Assembly: GCF_011752005.1 (NCBI RefSeq)
Contig: NZ_JAAIJZ010000001.1
Location: 372,001 to 436,000 of the forward strand
Source: Canibacter zhoujuaniae
Lineage (GTDB): Bacteria; Actinomycetota; Actinomycetes; Actinomycetales; Microbacteriaceae
DNA length: 64,000 bases
Direction of reading: 5' to 3'
Both the position numbers and the translations under genes were made by a program. Positions 47,572 to 54,300 of this stretch are shown here, piece by piece (position 1 is the first letter of the stretch; every line of letters starts with the position of its first letter). The notes beneath the pieces were generated by a model. The model searched no databases and was not told the DNA's origin. It saw only the letters and a program-made list of their open reading frames with translations.

Positions 47572-48225
47572 TTATGCGTTTTCGCGACGCGTAAGCACCT
47601 GATCGATGATGCCGTATTCAACAGCTTCCTGCGCGCTCAGGATCTTATCGCGATCGATGTCTTTGTTCACCTGCTCAACAGACTGGCCGGTGTGTTTTGC
47701 GAGAGTTTCTTCAAGCCAGCTGCGCATGCGCAAAATTTCCTTGGCCTGAATCTCGATATCGGTTGCTTGACCGTGCCCGCCGCCGCCGGTAGCTGGCTGG
47801 TGGATCAGCACACGTGCGTTCGGCAGCGCCAGTCGCTTCCCGGGAGCCCCGCCCGCCAGCAGCATTGCCGCAGCTGATGCAGCCTGCCCGAGGCACACTG
47901 TTTGCACATCAGGTTTGATGTACTGCATTGTGTCGTAGATCGCGGTCATCGCGGTGAAAGAGCCACCGGGTGAGTTGATGTACATCATGATGTCGCGTTC
48001 TGGATCCTGGCTTTCAAGCACCAGGAGCTGCGCCATGATGTCGTCCGCTGACGCATCATCAACCTGCACACCTAGAAAGATAATGCGATCTTCAAACAGT
48101 TTCGCATACGGATCTTGCCGTTTGAAGCCGTATGCGGTGCGCTCTTCAAAGCTCGGCAGCACATACCGACTCTCAGGCATGTTTCGCACTGCGTTTGGCA
48201 AAAGAAAGTTTTCACTCATTTTCAT
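47572..48225 (-). CDS. clpP2: Clp protease proteolytic subunit 2
   Basis: The 217-aa serine protease subunit has the nucleophile Ser in CLGQAASAAAMLLAGG, catalytic His in VLIHQPATGGG, and Asp in NKDIDRDKILSAQEAVEYG. Actinobacteria form a mixed ClpP1P2 tetradecamer, and this paralogue is next to clpP1 (5-nt gap). The N-terminal region is longer than in clpP1 and probably holds the processed propeptide. A second ATG, two codons in, is an alternative start. Confidence 0.95.
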   Translation of the reverse strand: MKMSENFLLPNAVRNMPESRYVLPSFEERTAYGFKRQDPYAKLFEDRIIFLGVQVDDASADDIMAQLLVLESQDPERDIMMYINSPGGSFTAMTAIYDTMQYIKPDVQTVCLGQAASAAAMLLAGGAPGKRLALPNARVLIHQPATGGGGHGQATDIEIQAKEILRMRSWLEETLAKHTGQSVEQVNKDIDRDKILSAQEAVEYGIIDQVLTRRENA

Positions 48226-48230
48226 AAACC

Positions 48231-48815
48231 TTACTTCTTAGTACCGCCGCCGCCAACAACATCAGATGCGGTAGCTCGAATGTGATCCACAAAACCATAC
48301 TCGAGAGCTTCTTCGGCGGTGAACCAACGATCGCGATCACCGTCTGCGTGAATCTGTTCAACAGTTTTGCCGGTTGCCGCAGCTGTGATCTCAGCAAGGC
48401 GCTGTTTCATGCTGGTGATAAGCTGCGCCTGAGTCTGTATGTCGCTGGCTGTGCCACCGAATCCACCGTGCGGCTGATGCAACAGCACACGCGCGTTCGG
48501 GGTGATGTAGCGTTTGCCGGGGGTGCCGGCGGTTAGCAGGAACTGTCCCATCGACGCAGCCATACCGATGCCGACCGTCACAATATCATTTGGGACAAAC
48601 TGCATAGTGTCGTATATCGCCATTCCGGCAGTGATGGAACCACCGGGCGAGTTAATGTATAAGTAGATATCCGCCTCTGGGTCTTCTGCCGCAAGCAGCA
48701 GCATTTTTGCCGAGATCTCATTCGCGTTATCGTCGCGCACGTCAGAGCCCAACCATACAATGCGATCTTTGAGCAGGCGATCAAAAACATTCGCCTCGTG
48801 TGTCTTAGCTGACAT
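48231..48815 (-). CDS. clpP1: Clp protease proteolytic subunit 1
   Basis: The product (194 aa from this start) has the nucleophile in IGMAASMGQFLLTAG, His in VLLHQPHGGFGG, and Asp in HADGDRDRWFTAEEALEYG. The ATG at 48815 is 6 nt after GGAG and gives MSAKTHEANVFD; an ATG four codons upstream (48827) is in frame. It is the first gene of clpP1-clpP2-clpX and lies downstream of a candidate ClgR box. Confidence 0.95.
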   Translation of the reverse strand: MSAKTHEANVFDRLLKDRIVWLGSDVRDDNANEISAKMLLLAAEDPEADIYLYINSPGGSITAGMAIYDTMQFVPNDIVTVGIGMAASMGQFLLTAGTPGKRYITPNARVLLHQPHGGFGGTASDIQTQAQLITSMKQRLAEITAAATGKTVEQIHADGDRDRWFTAEEALEYGFVDHIRATASDVVGGGGTKK

Positions 48816-48878
48816 TTTTTGCTCCATTCATACTGTCTGTAATGAGACTAGCCGCAATTTCACGAAAAATCAGGCTTG

Positions 48879-48894
48879 TTCGCCGTCGGCGGAA
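48879..48894. promoter_or_regulatory. Candidate ClgR operator upstream of clpP1
   Basis: TTCGCCGTCGGCGGAA contains the CGC-N5-GCG core reported for ClgR boxes of actinobacterial clp promoters. It lies about 65 nt before the clpP1 start. The match is imperfect in the outer bases, and no clgR gene is in this window, so the call is tentative. Confidence 0.35.
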
Positions 48895-48901
48895 TTAAAT
48901 G

Positions 48902-48933
48902 AAAAGCCCCTGGGAGCGACTGCTCTCAGGGGC
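48902..48933 (-). terminator. Rho-independent terminator of tig
   Basis: On the minus strand GCCCCTGAGAGC (48933-48922) and GCTCCCAGGGGC (48917-48906) form a 12-bp stem with one G-U pair and a 4-nt loop, followed by TTTTCATTT. It lies just after the trigger factor stop. Confidence 0.85.
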
Positions 48934-48951
48934 GATCCAAACAGTTAAGCA

Positions 48952-50313
48952 CTACTTCTTGTCTGAGTCTTTCTTGCCTGCTTTTTTAGCTGGTTTTTCC
49001 TCAGTGTTTTCAGCAGCTTCCTCTTCTTCACCGGTGTCAATGCGGGTGAATTCTGAAAGATCTACCTCATTGCCGCTTGCGTCAACAACGTTAACCTTGG
49101 CAAGCGCAATTGCCATTGCCTTATTGCGGGTAACCTCACCGACAATAGCGTTCATCTGGCCGCCCTGGCTCAATAGCTGAATGAACTGGCCAGGCTCCAT
49201 GCCGTAGCGCTGCGCAGACTGGAAGATGTACTGGCTGAGTTCGTTCTGGGTCGGCTGCACTTCTTCAGCCTCAACAATTGCGTCGAGAATTAGCTGCAGC
49301 GCAATCTGCTTCTGCACGTCGCTGGTGACCTCTTCGCGGTGCTCATCGTCTTCAAGACGCCCCTCCTGCTCAAGGTGGCGGTGCACCTCTTCTGCAACAA
49401 GCTCTTCAGAGACAGGCACCTGAGCGCTTTCAAGCAGCTTCTCGATGAAGATATCACGCGCCTGCTCACCCTGCTTGAATACCGCCTGCTGTTTCACTGT
49501 CTCAGCAAGATTCTCTTTCAGCTCTGCGAGAGTATCAAACTCTGAAGCGAGCTGCGCGAACTCATCGTTAGCCTCTGCAAGCTCACGCTCTTGCACCGCG
49601 TTAACGGTTACCTCAACCTCTGCGTCTTGGCCTTCGTACTCGCCGCCGAGCAGCTGTGAGCTAAAGGTGGTTGATTCACCAGCGGTGAGGGTTTCGATCG
49701 CTTCATCCATACCCTCGAGCATGTTTCCCGCACCAACCTGGTATGAAACACCTGTCGCACGGTCAACCTCTTTACCATCGATGCTTGCTACAAGGTCGAT
49801 AGTTACGTAGTCGTCTTTTGCGGCAGGGCGGTCGACATCTTTGAGCTCACCAAAACGCTCGCGCAGCTTCTCGAGCTCTGCATCTACTGCATCTGCACCG
49901 ATTTCTGCATCATCAACGGTGATCTTGTACTGACCGTAGCGTGGCAGCTTGAACTCAGGGCGCACCTCTACTTCAAAGACCAGCACGAGATCGCTCTTGT
50001 CGTCTTTCGCGTCTGGCCACTGCTCTACATCGGCGGTTGGGCGGCCCATTGGAACCTCGCCAGACTCGTCAATTGCGGCGCGGAAGAATGTATCGAGCGA
50101 CTTATTAACCGCTTCTTGGATAACCGCTTCGCGGCCAACCCGCTGATCGATAATTGGAGCAGGTACGTGCCCTTTACGGAAACCTGGGATCTGCACCTGC
50201 TCTGAGATGGTCTTATATGCGTCTTTCAGGAAGGGAGCGAGCTCCTCCTGAGTAACAGTAACGCTAAGCTTTGCGCGGGTTGGAGTGAGCTTCTCAGCTT
50301 TAGTAGTCGCCAA
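48952..50313 (-). CDS. tig: Trigger factor
   Basis: The ribosome-bound chaperone (453 aa from this start) has an N-terminal domain with VQIPGFRKGHVPAPIIDQ (ribosome-docking loop), a peptidyl-prolyl isomerase domain, and a long helical C-terminus ending in an acidic and lysine-rich tail. The TTG at 50313 follows GAGAGG and begins LATTKAEKLTPTRAKL, which matches relatives. The open frame continues up to 50544, but this stretch overlaps the tRNA-Pro gene, so it is not coding. Confidence 0.94.
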   Translation of the reverse strand: MATTKAEKLTPTRAKLSVTVTQEELAPFLKDAYKTISEQVQIPGFRKGHVPAPIIDQRVGREAVIQEAVNKSLDTFFRAAIDESGEVPMGRPTADVEQWPDAKDDKSDLVLVFEVEVRPEFKLPRYGQYKITVDDAEIGADAVDAELEKLRERFGELKDVDRPAAKDDYVTIDLVASIDGKEVDRATGVSYQVGAGNMLEGMDEAIETLTAGESTTFSSQLLGGEYEGQDAEVEVTVNAVQERELAEANDEFAQLASEFDTLAELKENLAETVKQQAVFKQGEQARDIFIEKLLESAQVPVSEELVAEEVHRHLEQEGRLEDDEHREEVTSDVQKQIALQLILDAIVEAEEVQPTQNELSQYIFQSAQRYGMEPGQFIQLLSQGGQMNAIVGEVTRNKAMAIALAKVNVVDASGNEVDLSEFTRIDTGEEEEAAENTEEKPAKKAGKKDSDKK

Positions 50314-50366
50314 TTTCGGCCTCTCGTGTCGGATACGTGTTCGGCGCTCTGGTGAGACTGTTTCAG

Positions 50367-50441
50367 TCGGGATGACAGGATTCGAACCTGCGGCCTCTCG
50401 GACCCAAACCGAGCGCTCTAGCCAAGCTGAGCTACATCCCG
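50367..50441 (-). tRNA. tRNA-Pro (anticodon TGG)
   Basis: The minus strand gives an acceptor stem CGGGATG with CATCCCG, D-arm GCTCAGCTTGGCTAGAGC, anticodon stem CTCGG/CCGAG with loop TTTGGGT (anticodon TGG), and T-arm GCAGGTTCGAATCCTGT. CCA is not encoded. Confidence 0.95.
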
Positions 50442-50608
50442 GAAGTTGCCGGCAAGCCGGCGAAAAACAGTCCCACTGCGCGTCTATATGAGCCGCGCAG
50501 AGCAACTTAACCAGTATAACTGATTTGCAGACTTTGCGCCTCACAACACCGCATCCTCAACACTGGGTTGAAGACAGGCACACCAAGAATGCTCTCGATG
50601 TGACACAG

Positions 50609-50684
50609 TGGCTCCCCCGACTGGGCTCGAACCAGTGACCTAGCGGTTAACAGCCGCTCGCTCTGCCAACTGAGCTACAGGGGA
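50609..50684 (-). tRNA. tRNA-Asn (anticodon GTT)
   Basis: The minus strand shows acceptor TCCCCTG paired with CGGGGGA, D-arm GCTCAGTTGGCAGAGC, anticodon loop CTGTTAA (GTT), T-arm CACTGGTTCGAGCCCAGTC, and an encoded CCA at 50611-50609. Confidence 0.95.
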
Positions 50685-50861
50685 ATGTTGTTTAACCAAC
50701 TTGATTTAATATAGTTGATACTTTCGGATCGCGCAAATCACACTATTCGGCGTGTCGATCGTTTCGCTATCTATTAATTTCGTCGCAGACAAGTTTGCAC
50801 ACTGCCGCTGTTGTGCAAACCCAAAGTTCCATGTACACTCTAGGAGTGCGTTTAGCACAGC

Positions 50862-50935
50862 GCGGGTGTAGCTTAATGGTAAAGCTTTGGTCTTCCAAAC
50901 CAACGACGCGAGTTCGATTCTCGTCACCCGCTCCA
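50862..50935 (+). tRNA. tRNA-Gly (anticodon TCC)
   Basis: Acceptor GCGGGTG pairs with CACCCGC. The D-arm is GCTTAATGGTAAAGC, the anticodon loop CTTCCAA (anticodon TCC), and the T-arm CGAGTTCGATTCTCG. CCA is encoded at the 3' end. Confidence 0.95.
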
Positions 50936-50986
50936 CTAGTTGACTTCCACGCGCTCATCACTACTCACTCTGCATTAGTGCAGAAG

Positions 50987-51889
50987 CTACTTGTTTGACT
51001 CCCCTAGAATCGCAAAAATCGGACGGTGACCTGAGCCGTGTGAGTCTGCAAGCACTCCAAACCAGAGAGGTTGATAGGCAGAACCAATATAGACATGATC
51101 AATTGCCGCACCAAAAGCAGGAGGCAGAAGGCTCGGCCAGGTGCCAGCTTGTTTTTCTCCGAGAGCACTGCTGATGTCCTGACATGCACCGAGAGCGTCT
51201 GACCCAATATTCCGGGTCGTGGCGTTGAAATCTCCCACTGCAATTGAACGAGGTTCGCTGCACATCTTCTTAGCCCACGAAAAATGACGCTGCCACCAAT
51301 CTGTCCCGATCCCAAACTCCGGCCGCTGCAGATGTGCAACGGTTATTTTAGGTGAAGCGCTTGTGGGGTCCACAGGCTGTGCGTAAAAGCCAGCCCAGGG
51401 CGGGGTGTCATGATTGATGGGCAGATATTCACCGAGTTTGTTAGACACGAAAAGAGTCTGCCCAGGAGCGTCTGCCCAAAAATAAACGTTCATGTCGAGT
51501 TGTCTGCCGATTTCGCAGAAGTTACCGTCGTGTTCTGTTACTTTGGTCGGTATAAAGTTACAGTCAAATGAACTAGTAACCGCTTGATTATCTTCAGGCA
51601 GAACTATAATGTCAGGTTTAGTTTGCGCAGCAAGCTCGAGCAGCTCTTCCTCAGAAACCACTTGGTCTGTGTTGAAAGACAGTATTCGCAACTGATGATC
51701 CCCAGACGCTGGAATATCCGCTACCTGCACTAAAGCACCACCGCTGGCAGTCATCCAGCTGCCAATAAAACACACGATTGCAATCAAGATAGAGGCTACG
51801 AGCTGCACACGCGGGAAGCGCCTCGATGCCGATCCAGGTGCTGACTCAGATACAACCCTCCTTTTTTTTAGCTGCAATAAACACACCAC
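50987..51889 (-). CDS. Endonuclease/exonuclease/phosphatase-family protein, membrane-anchored (probably the 3' part of a split gene)
   Basis: The 300-aa open frame has one hydrophobic helix (about 31-50) and then an EEP-fold domain: ILSFNTDQVVSEEELLEL, DIIVLPEDN, a metal-site VGDFNATTRN, IDHVYIGS, and the final SGHRPIFAIL with the catalytic-type His. Such proteins hydrolyse phosphodiester bonds, and this one would act outside the membrane. Its first 20 or so residues overlap the 3' end of the 74-aa membrane protein gene in another frame across an A8 run. In relatives one chain carries several N-terminal helices before the EEP domain, so the two probably belong together. A GTG at residue 29 is a possible separate start. 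Confidence 0.75.
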   Translation of the reverse strand: MVCLLQLKKRRVVSESAPGSASRRFPRVQLVASILIAIVCFIGSWMTASGGALVQVADIPASGDHQLRILSFNTDQVVSEEELLELAAQTKPDIIVLPEDNQAVTSSFDCNFIPTKVTEHDGNFCEIGRQLDMNVYFWADAPGQTLFVSNKLGEYLPINHDTPPWAGFYAQPVDPTSASPKITVAHLQRPEFGIGTDWWQRHFSWAKKMCSEPRSIAVGDFNATTRNIGSDALGACQDISSALGEKQAGTWPSLLPPAFGAAIDHVYIGSAYQPLWFGVLADSHGSGHRPIFAILGESNK

Positions 51890-52070
51890 CGAAATATGCG
51901 AGTAGTGTCAAAATCCCCAGCAGTAGCAGGACCAAGCTCTGGAAAGCTGTGATCGCAAAACCAGCTGCGAAAGACTGGGCCCCAGGCAGCATGGGCACAA
52001 TAAAGACCACTAAAACCAAACAAGAAACCCCAGCAAAACCCAGAAAACTACCGACAGTTCGTTTTTTCAT
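51846..52070 (-). CDS. 74-aa two-helix membrane protein, probable N-terminal part of the EEP protein
   Basis: The product has two hydrophobic helices (about 8-30 and 36-66) and ends in AAKKKEGCI. The AAA AAA AAG codons lie in an eight-base A run (minus strand, 51869-51862). Removing one A would join it in frame to the helix and EEP domain of the next open frame. The fusion would have three N-terminal helices, as relatives do. Either the gene is broken or misread by one base, or the two parts are made by transcriptional slippage. Confidence 0.6.
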   Translation of the reverse strand: MKKRTVGSFLGFAGVSCLVLVVFIVPMLPGAQSFAAGFAITAFQSLVLLLLGILTLLAYFGGVFIAAKKKEGCI

Positions 52071-52087
52071 GCTTGCACCTCGGTCAG

Positions 52088-52123
52088 GCTGGATCTGACG
52101 AAATATGTTTCGTCAGATCCAGC
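52088..52123. repeat. Perfect 16-bp inverted repeat between the 38-aa peptide gene and the EEP operon
   Basis: GCTGGATCTGACGAAA (52088-52103) and TTTCGTCAGATCCAGC (52108-52123) flank a 4-nt loop. The stem is very stable but has no T-run on either side. It sits 10 nt after the 38-aa stop and 18 nt before the next start. A read-through-limiting hairpin or processing site is likely. Confidence 0.7.
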
Positions 52124-52132
52124 TTCGGATTG

Positions 52133-52249
52133 TTAGTAGGAAACTCCAACATACGTAGCACTTAGAAACGTGCTCCTGTTTGCCCCTAGGAGAACCAACA
52201 TTAGACTGGTGAGTAATGTCGCCAGTACGATCCGTATTTTCGAACTCAT
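52133..52249 (-). CDS. 38-aa hydrophobic peptide
   Basis: The peptide has a short basic N-terminus (MSSKIR), a single hydrophobic stretch (about 7-22) and a polar tail ending VGVSY. AAAGGAG lies 6 nt before the ATG, the strongest sign that it is translated. It could be a secreted signal-like peptide or a small membrane protein. It lies upstream of a strong hairpin and the membrane/EEP genes. Confidence 0.55.
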   Translation of the reverse strand: MSSKIRIVLATLLTSLMLVLLGANRSTFLSATYVGVSY

Positions 52250-52281
52250 TATTTCTCCTTTGAAATAAAATTAACTTCATT

Positions 52282-52310
52282 GTTAATGTCGATCATTTAA
52301 ATTGACAATA
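52282..52310 (-). promoter_or_regulatory. Possible promoter for the 38-aa peptide gene
   Basis: The minus strand has TTGTCA and, 17 nt later, TAACAA, upstream of the 38-aa gene. The rest of 52250-52478 is AT-rich and I see no other gene in it. Confidence 0.35.
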
Positions 52311-52458
52311 TTTATCATATGACATGTATTGCTTGTCAGAAACACCGATATATATCAGGGCAGCTACCTTAATAATGGCCAGTAACTCTAAAAGATCATC
52401 TCACTGTCACGACTCAAGGTATTAAGAAGCAGTGCCTCAGTTTTAACTCTACAGAAAG

Positions 52459-52527
52459 TTAATCAGTGACAGATGTCGCAAGGAATGCGCGAATCTCGTT
52501 TTTCACGCGTTGCCAGGTCTCGGTTTC
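52459..52527 (-). pseudogene. Orphan 3' end of the two-domain hydrolase gene (left repeat copy)
   Basis: A 49-bp stretch (52479-52527) is identical to the 3' part of the hydrolase gene at 57342-59060. It continues in the same frame through a different tail (residues ATSVTD) to a TAA at 52459. It has no gene body upstream. It marks the left end of the proposed inserted segment. Confidence 0.75.
52479..52527. repeat. Left copy of the 49-bp direct repeat (proposed att site)
   Basis: Identical over 49 bp, and in the same orientation, to 57362-57410. See the right copy and the findings. The flanking bases diverge sharply on both sides, apart from a few chance matches. Confidence 0.85.
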
Positions 52528-52532
52528 AGCCT

Positions 52533-52871
52533 TTATTGCTGCTTATCTCTTTTCTTTTCGCGAAAGTTTCGCCCATAAATGTATGCAGCCATGATGATAA
52601 GTACTGCAAAACGTGTCCAAGAGGAGTTTTGAATAGCAAGCAACCCAATTGTCGAAGCCATATACAGTACCGACCAGAAAACCTCAGAGAGACTTTCTCG
52701 AAAACGCCGGTAAAGACTCCATATTGTAGCAACTATAAGAATTGCAATCTCTACCAGATTTGCGAAGTCATTCCATGCGGAGTAGATCAAGTTGTTAGCA
52801 AGAACAGATAGGATCCCACCCCAAATAATCTCAGGAAGTATTGCAACGGCATCTATATTATTCCTACCCAT
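52533..52871 (-). CDS. 112-aa membrane protein, unknown
   Basis: The protein has about three or four hydrophobic segments (about 10-30, 38-52, 64-80 and 86-100) and a strongly basic tail (REKKRDKQQ). It is not recognised. The ATG lacks a good ribosome site. It lies just inside the left repeat. It could be a cargo gene of the element or an accessory membrane protein. Confidence 0.45.
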   Translation of the reverse strand: MGRNNIDAVAILPEIIWGGILSVLANNLIYSAWNDFANLVEIAILIVATIWSLYRRFRESLSEVFWSVLYMASTIGLLAIQNSSWTRFAVLIIMAAYIYGRNFREKKRDKQQ

Positions 52872-52892
52872 CCCAATCTAACCCCCATCAAA

Positions 52893-53062
52893 TTATTTGC
52901 CCTCGATTTTCACATCGATTGGTGGAATTGCCCAATCAGAGTAGAAGGTGTTAAAAGCGACCATAAAGCAACAACAGCCGCAGGTCCAGCTTCAGCAGCG
53001 AAATTGTGAAGCAATCTCACTTCATCAGAGGTAAAGTAATACTTGTCATGGAGTTTCCGCAT
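52893..53062 (-). pseudogene. Possible broken small gene (frameshifted)
   Basis: A 50-aa frame from 53062 to 52910 reads KYYFTSDEVRLLHNFAAEA then GPAAVVALWSLLTPST, a plausible hydrophobic tail. A second frame in the same stretch ends FYSDWAIPPIDVKIEGK before a TAA at 52893. Joining the two needs one frameshift near 52950. There is no clear ribosome site. It may be a remnant of a small secreted protein gene. Confidence 0.3.
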
Positions 53063-53347
53063 CGCTTGCGGTGATGGAGAACTTTCCTGATGTAGTGATA
53101 CTACTTTTCAGTGCAGCATTTGCTTATGCTATTTTTTGTTGCGAATTCTATTGCTTGTGCTTCTGTGTAGCTTCACACTAGCGCTTCCTTTCGGTAATGC
53201 CACAACATTGTGGTACATATGTGAGAGGGAATCTAGATTACGTTACCTCTCACAGGTATCACCAACTCTACACCGCTTCATCTATCCAGTAATCGGCCTC
53301 GCCCGCTCCATAGGTCAAGGAATTTGTCGACATATAGATGATGAGCT
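53063..53347. other. AT-rich region without a supported gene
   Basis: A 71-codon plus-strand frame (53136-53351) starts with TTG and has no ribosome site, so I do not call it. No tRNA, terminator or repeat is visible here. Confidence 0.5.
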
Positions 53348-53539
53348 TTAGCGGCTGAGAATCTTCACTCGCTTCGATAAGACTGGAGGGGGTTGGCGGA
53401 TCATGTCAGCTTTGATGGTGCCAAACAAGTCAAACACGATGCGTTCTTGCCAGTCCATTAGCCGAAACGCATGCCCGCCCAGCGACCCTTCGTGTTCGAT
53501 ATGTATATACAGCTCTGGCCTGGCACTATATCCAGTCAT
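53348..53539 (-). pseudogene. Fragment resembling the N-terminal part of a phage terminase large subunit
   Basis: The 63-aa frame contains GGHAFRLMDWQERIVFDLFG, close to the segment that precedes the Walker A motif in terminase large subunits (GxPFxLxxWQ...xLFG). It stops well before any ATPase motif. The frame is open further upstream (53540-53640) and runs into the response regulator gene. It is best read as a phage remnant. Confidence is limited because the match is short. Confidence 0.5.
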
Positions 53540-53628
53540 AAAAGGCCTTATTTTAAGAAAATAGCGATATCGCTCAATCTTTGGTGGGCAGGCTGTGTCC
53601 TCTAAGAAATACTTGCGCGTTTGCGAGG

Positions 53629-54300
53629 TTATTCTGTGATTCCGGCTTTGATGGCGGTGATAGCTAGTTCACCTCTAGTGGCGCAGCCAGTGCGGGCTAG
53701 AATGTCGGAGACATAAGAGCGCACGGTTGCTTCGGTGAGCTTGGTTTGCCGGGCAATATTTTTGTTAGCGAAGGCTTTCAGCAGTAGCCGGAACGTCGGG
53801 CGCAGATGCTCCGGCAGCGCGGTGACCGCATTAATGAAGTCTGCATATTGTTCCCGGTTTTCATAGGTCTGGGCATAGGAGGATGTGAGGATTTCAATGG
53901 GTCGGGGTGCCATCACCTGCTGGCCGGCATAGGCTTTGCGAATCAGCTGAGCGAGCTCGGGCGCTGGGATGTCTTTGGTGAGAAATCCTCGCACGCCCGC
54001 CCCGATTGCTTGTCCAAGAGATTCTTCATGCTCGAATGCGGTAAGCATAATTATCGTGAGGCCGGCCTGCTCACGGCTCAGGCGGCGTGCGGCTTCGATA
54101 CCGCTCACCACTGGCATATCCACATCCAATAGCGCCACGTCTATCCGGTGTAGCGCCAGTTGCTCGAACACCTGAGCGCCATTAATAGCAGTGGCTACCA
54201 CGTGCAACCCCTCTTGCGCGTCCAACAAGTTAGCAAGACCTTCACGAATAATCTGGTCATCGTCCGCGATCAGGATACGAACTTCTCGCTCGTCAGTCAT
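53629..54300 (-). CDS. NarL/LuxR-family response regulator
   Basis: The 223-aa protein has a receiver domain with the phosphorylated Asp in VALLDVDMP (D59) and Lys in FLTKD, and a C-terminal LuxR-type helix-turn-helix (TKLTEATVRSYVSDILARTG). The start overlaps the histidine kinase gene by 8 nt, so they are one operon. It is a typical partner of HisKA_3 kinases. It probably acts on the divergent palindrome at 55760-55798. Confidence 0.93.
   Translation of the reverse strand: MTDEREVRILIADDDQIIREGLANLLDAQEGLHVVATAINGAQVFEQLALHRIDVALLDVDMPVVSGIEAARRLSREQAGLTIIMLTAFEHEESLGQAIGAGVRGFLTKDIPAPELAQLIRKAYAGQQVMAPRPIEILTSSYAQTYENREQYADFINAVTALPEHLRPTFRLLLKAFANKNIARQTKLTEATVRSYVSDILARTGCATRGELAITAIKAGITE

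Noticed and set aside
50314..50544. N-terminal extension of trigger factor
   Set aside because: The extension runs through the tRNA-Pro gene on the same strand and has no family similarity; the TTG at 50313 with GAGAGG fits better.
51862..51869. A AAA AAG dnaX-like programmed -1 frameshift signal
   Set aside because: The join between the two frames needs +1 (or -2), not -1, so the classical slippery heptamer mechanism does not produce the fusion. Only the A-run indel or transcriptional slippage explanation is retained.
53136..53351. 71-codon plus-strand open frame beginning with TTG
   Set aside because: No ribosome site and no clear motif; the codon pattern does not resemble the supported genes nearby.
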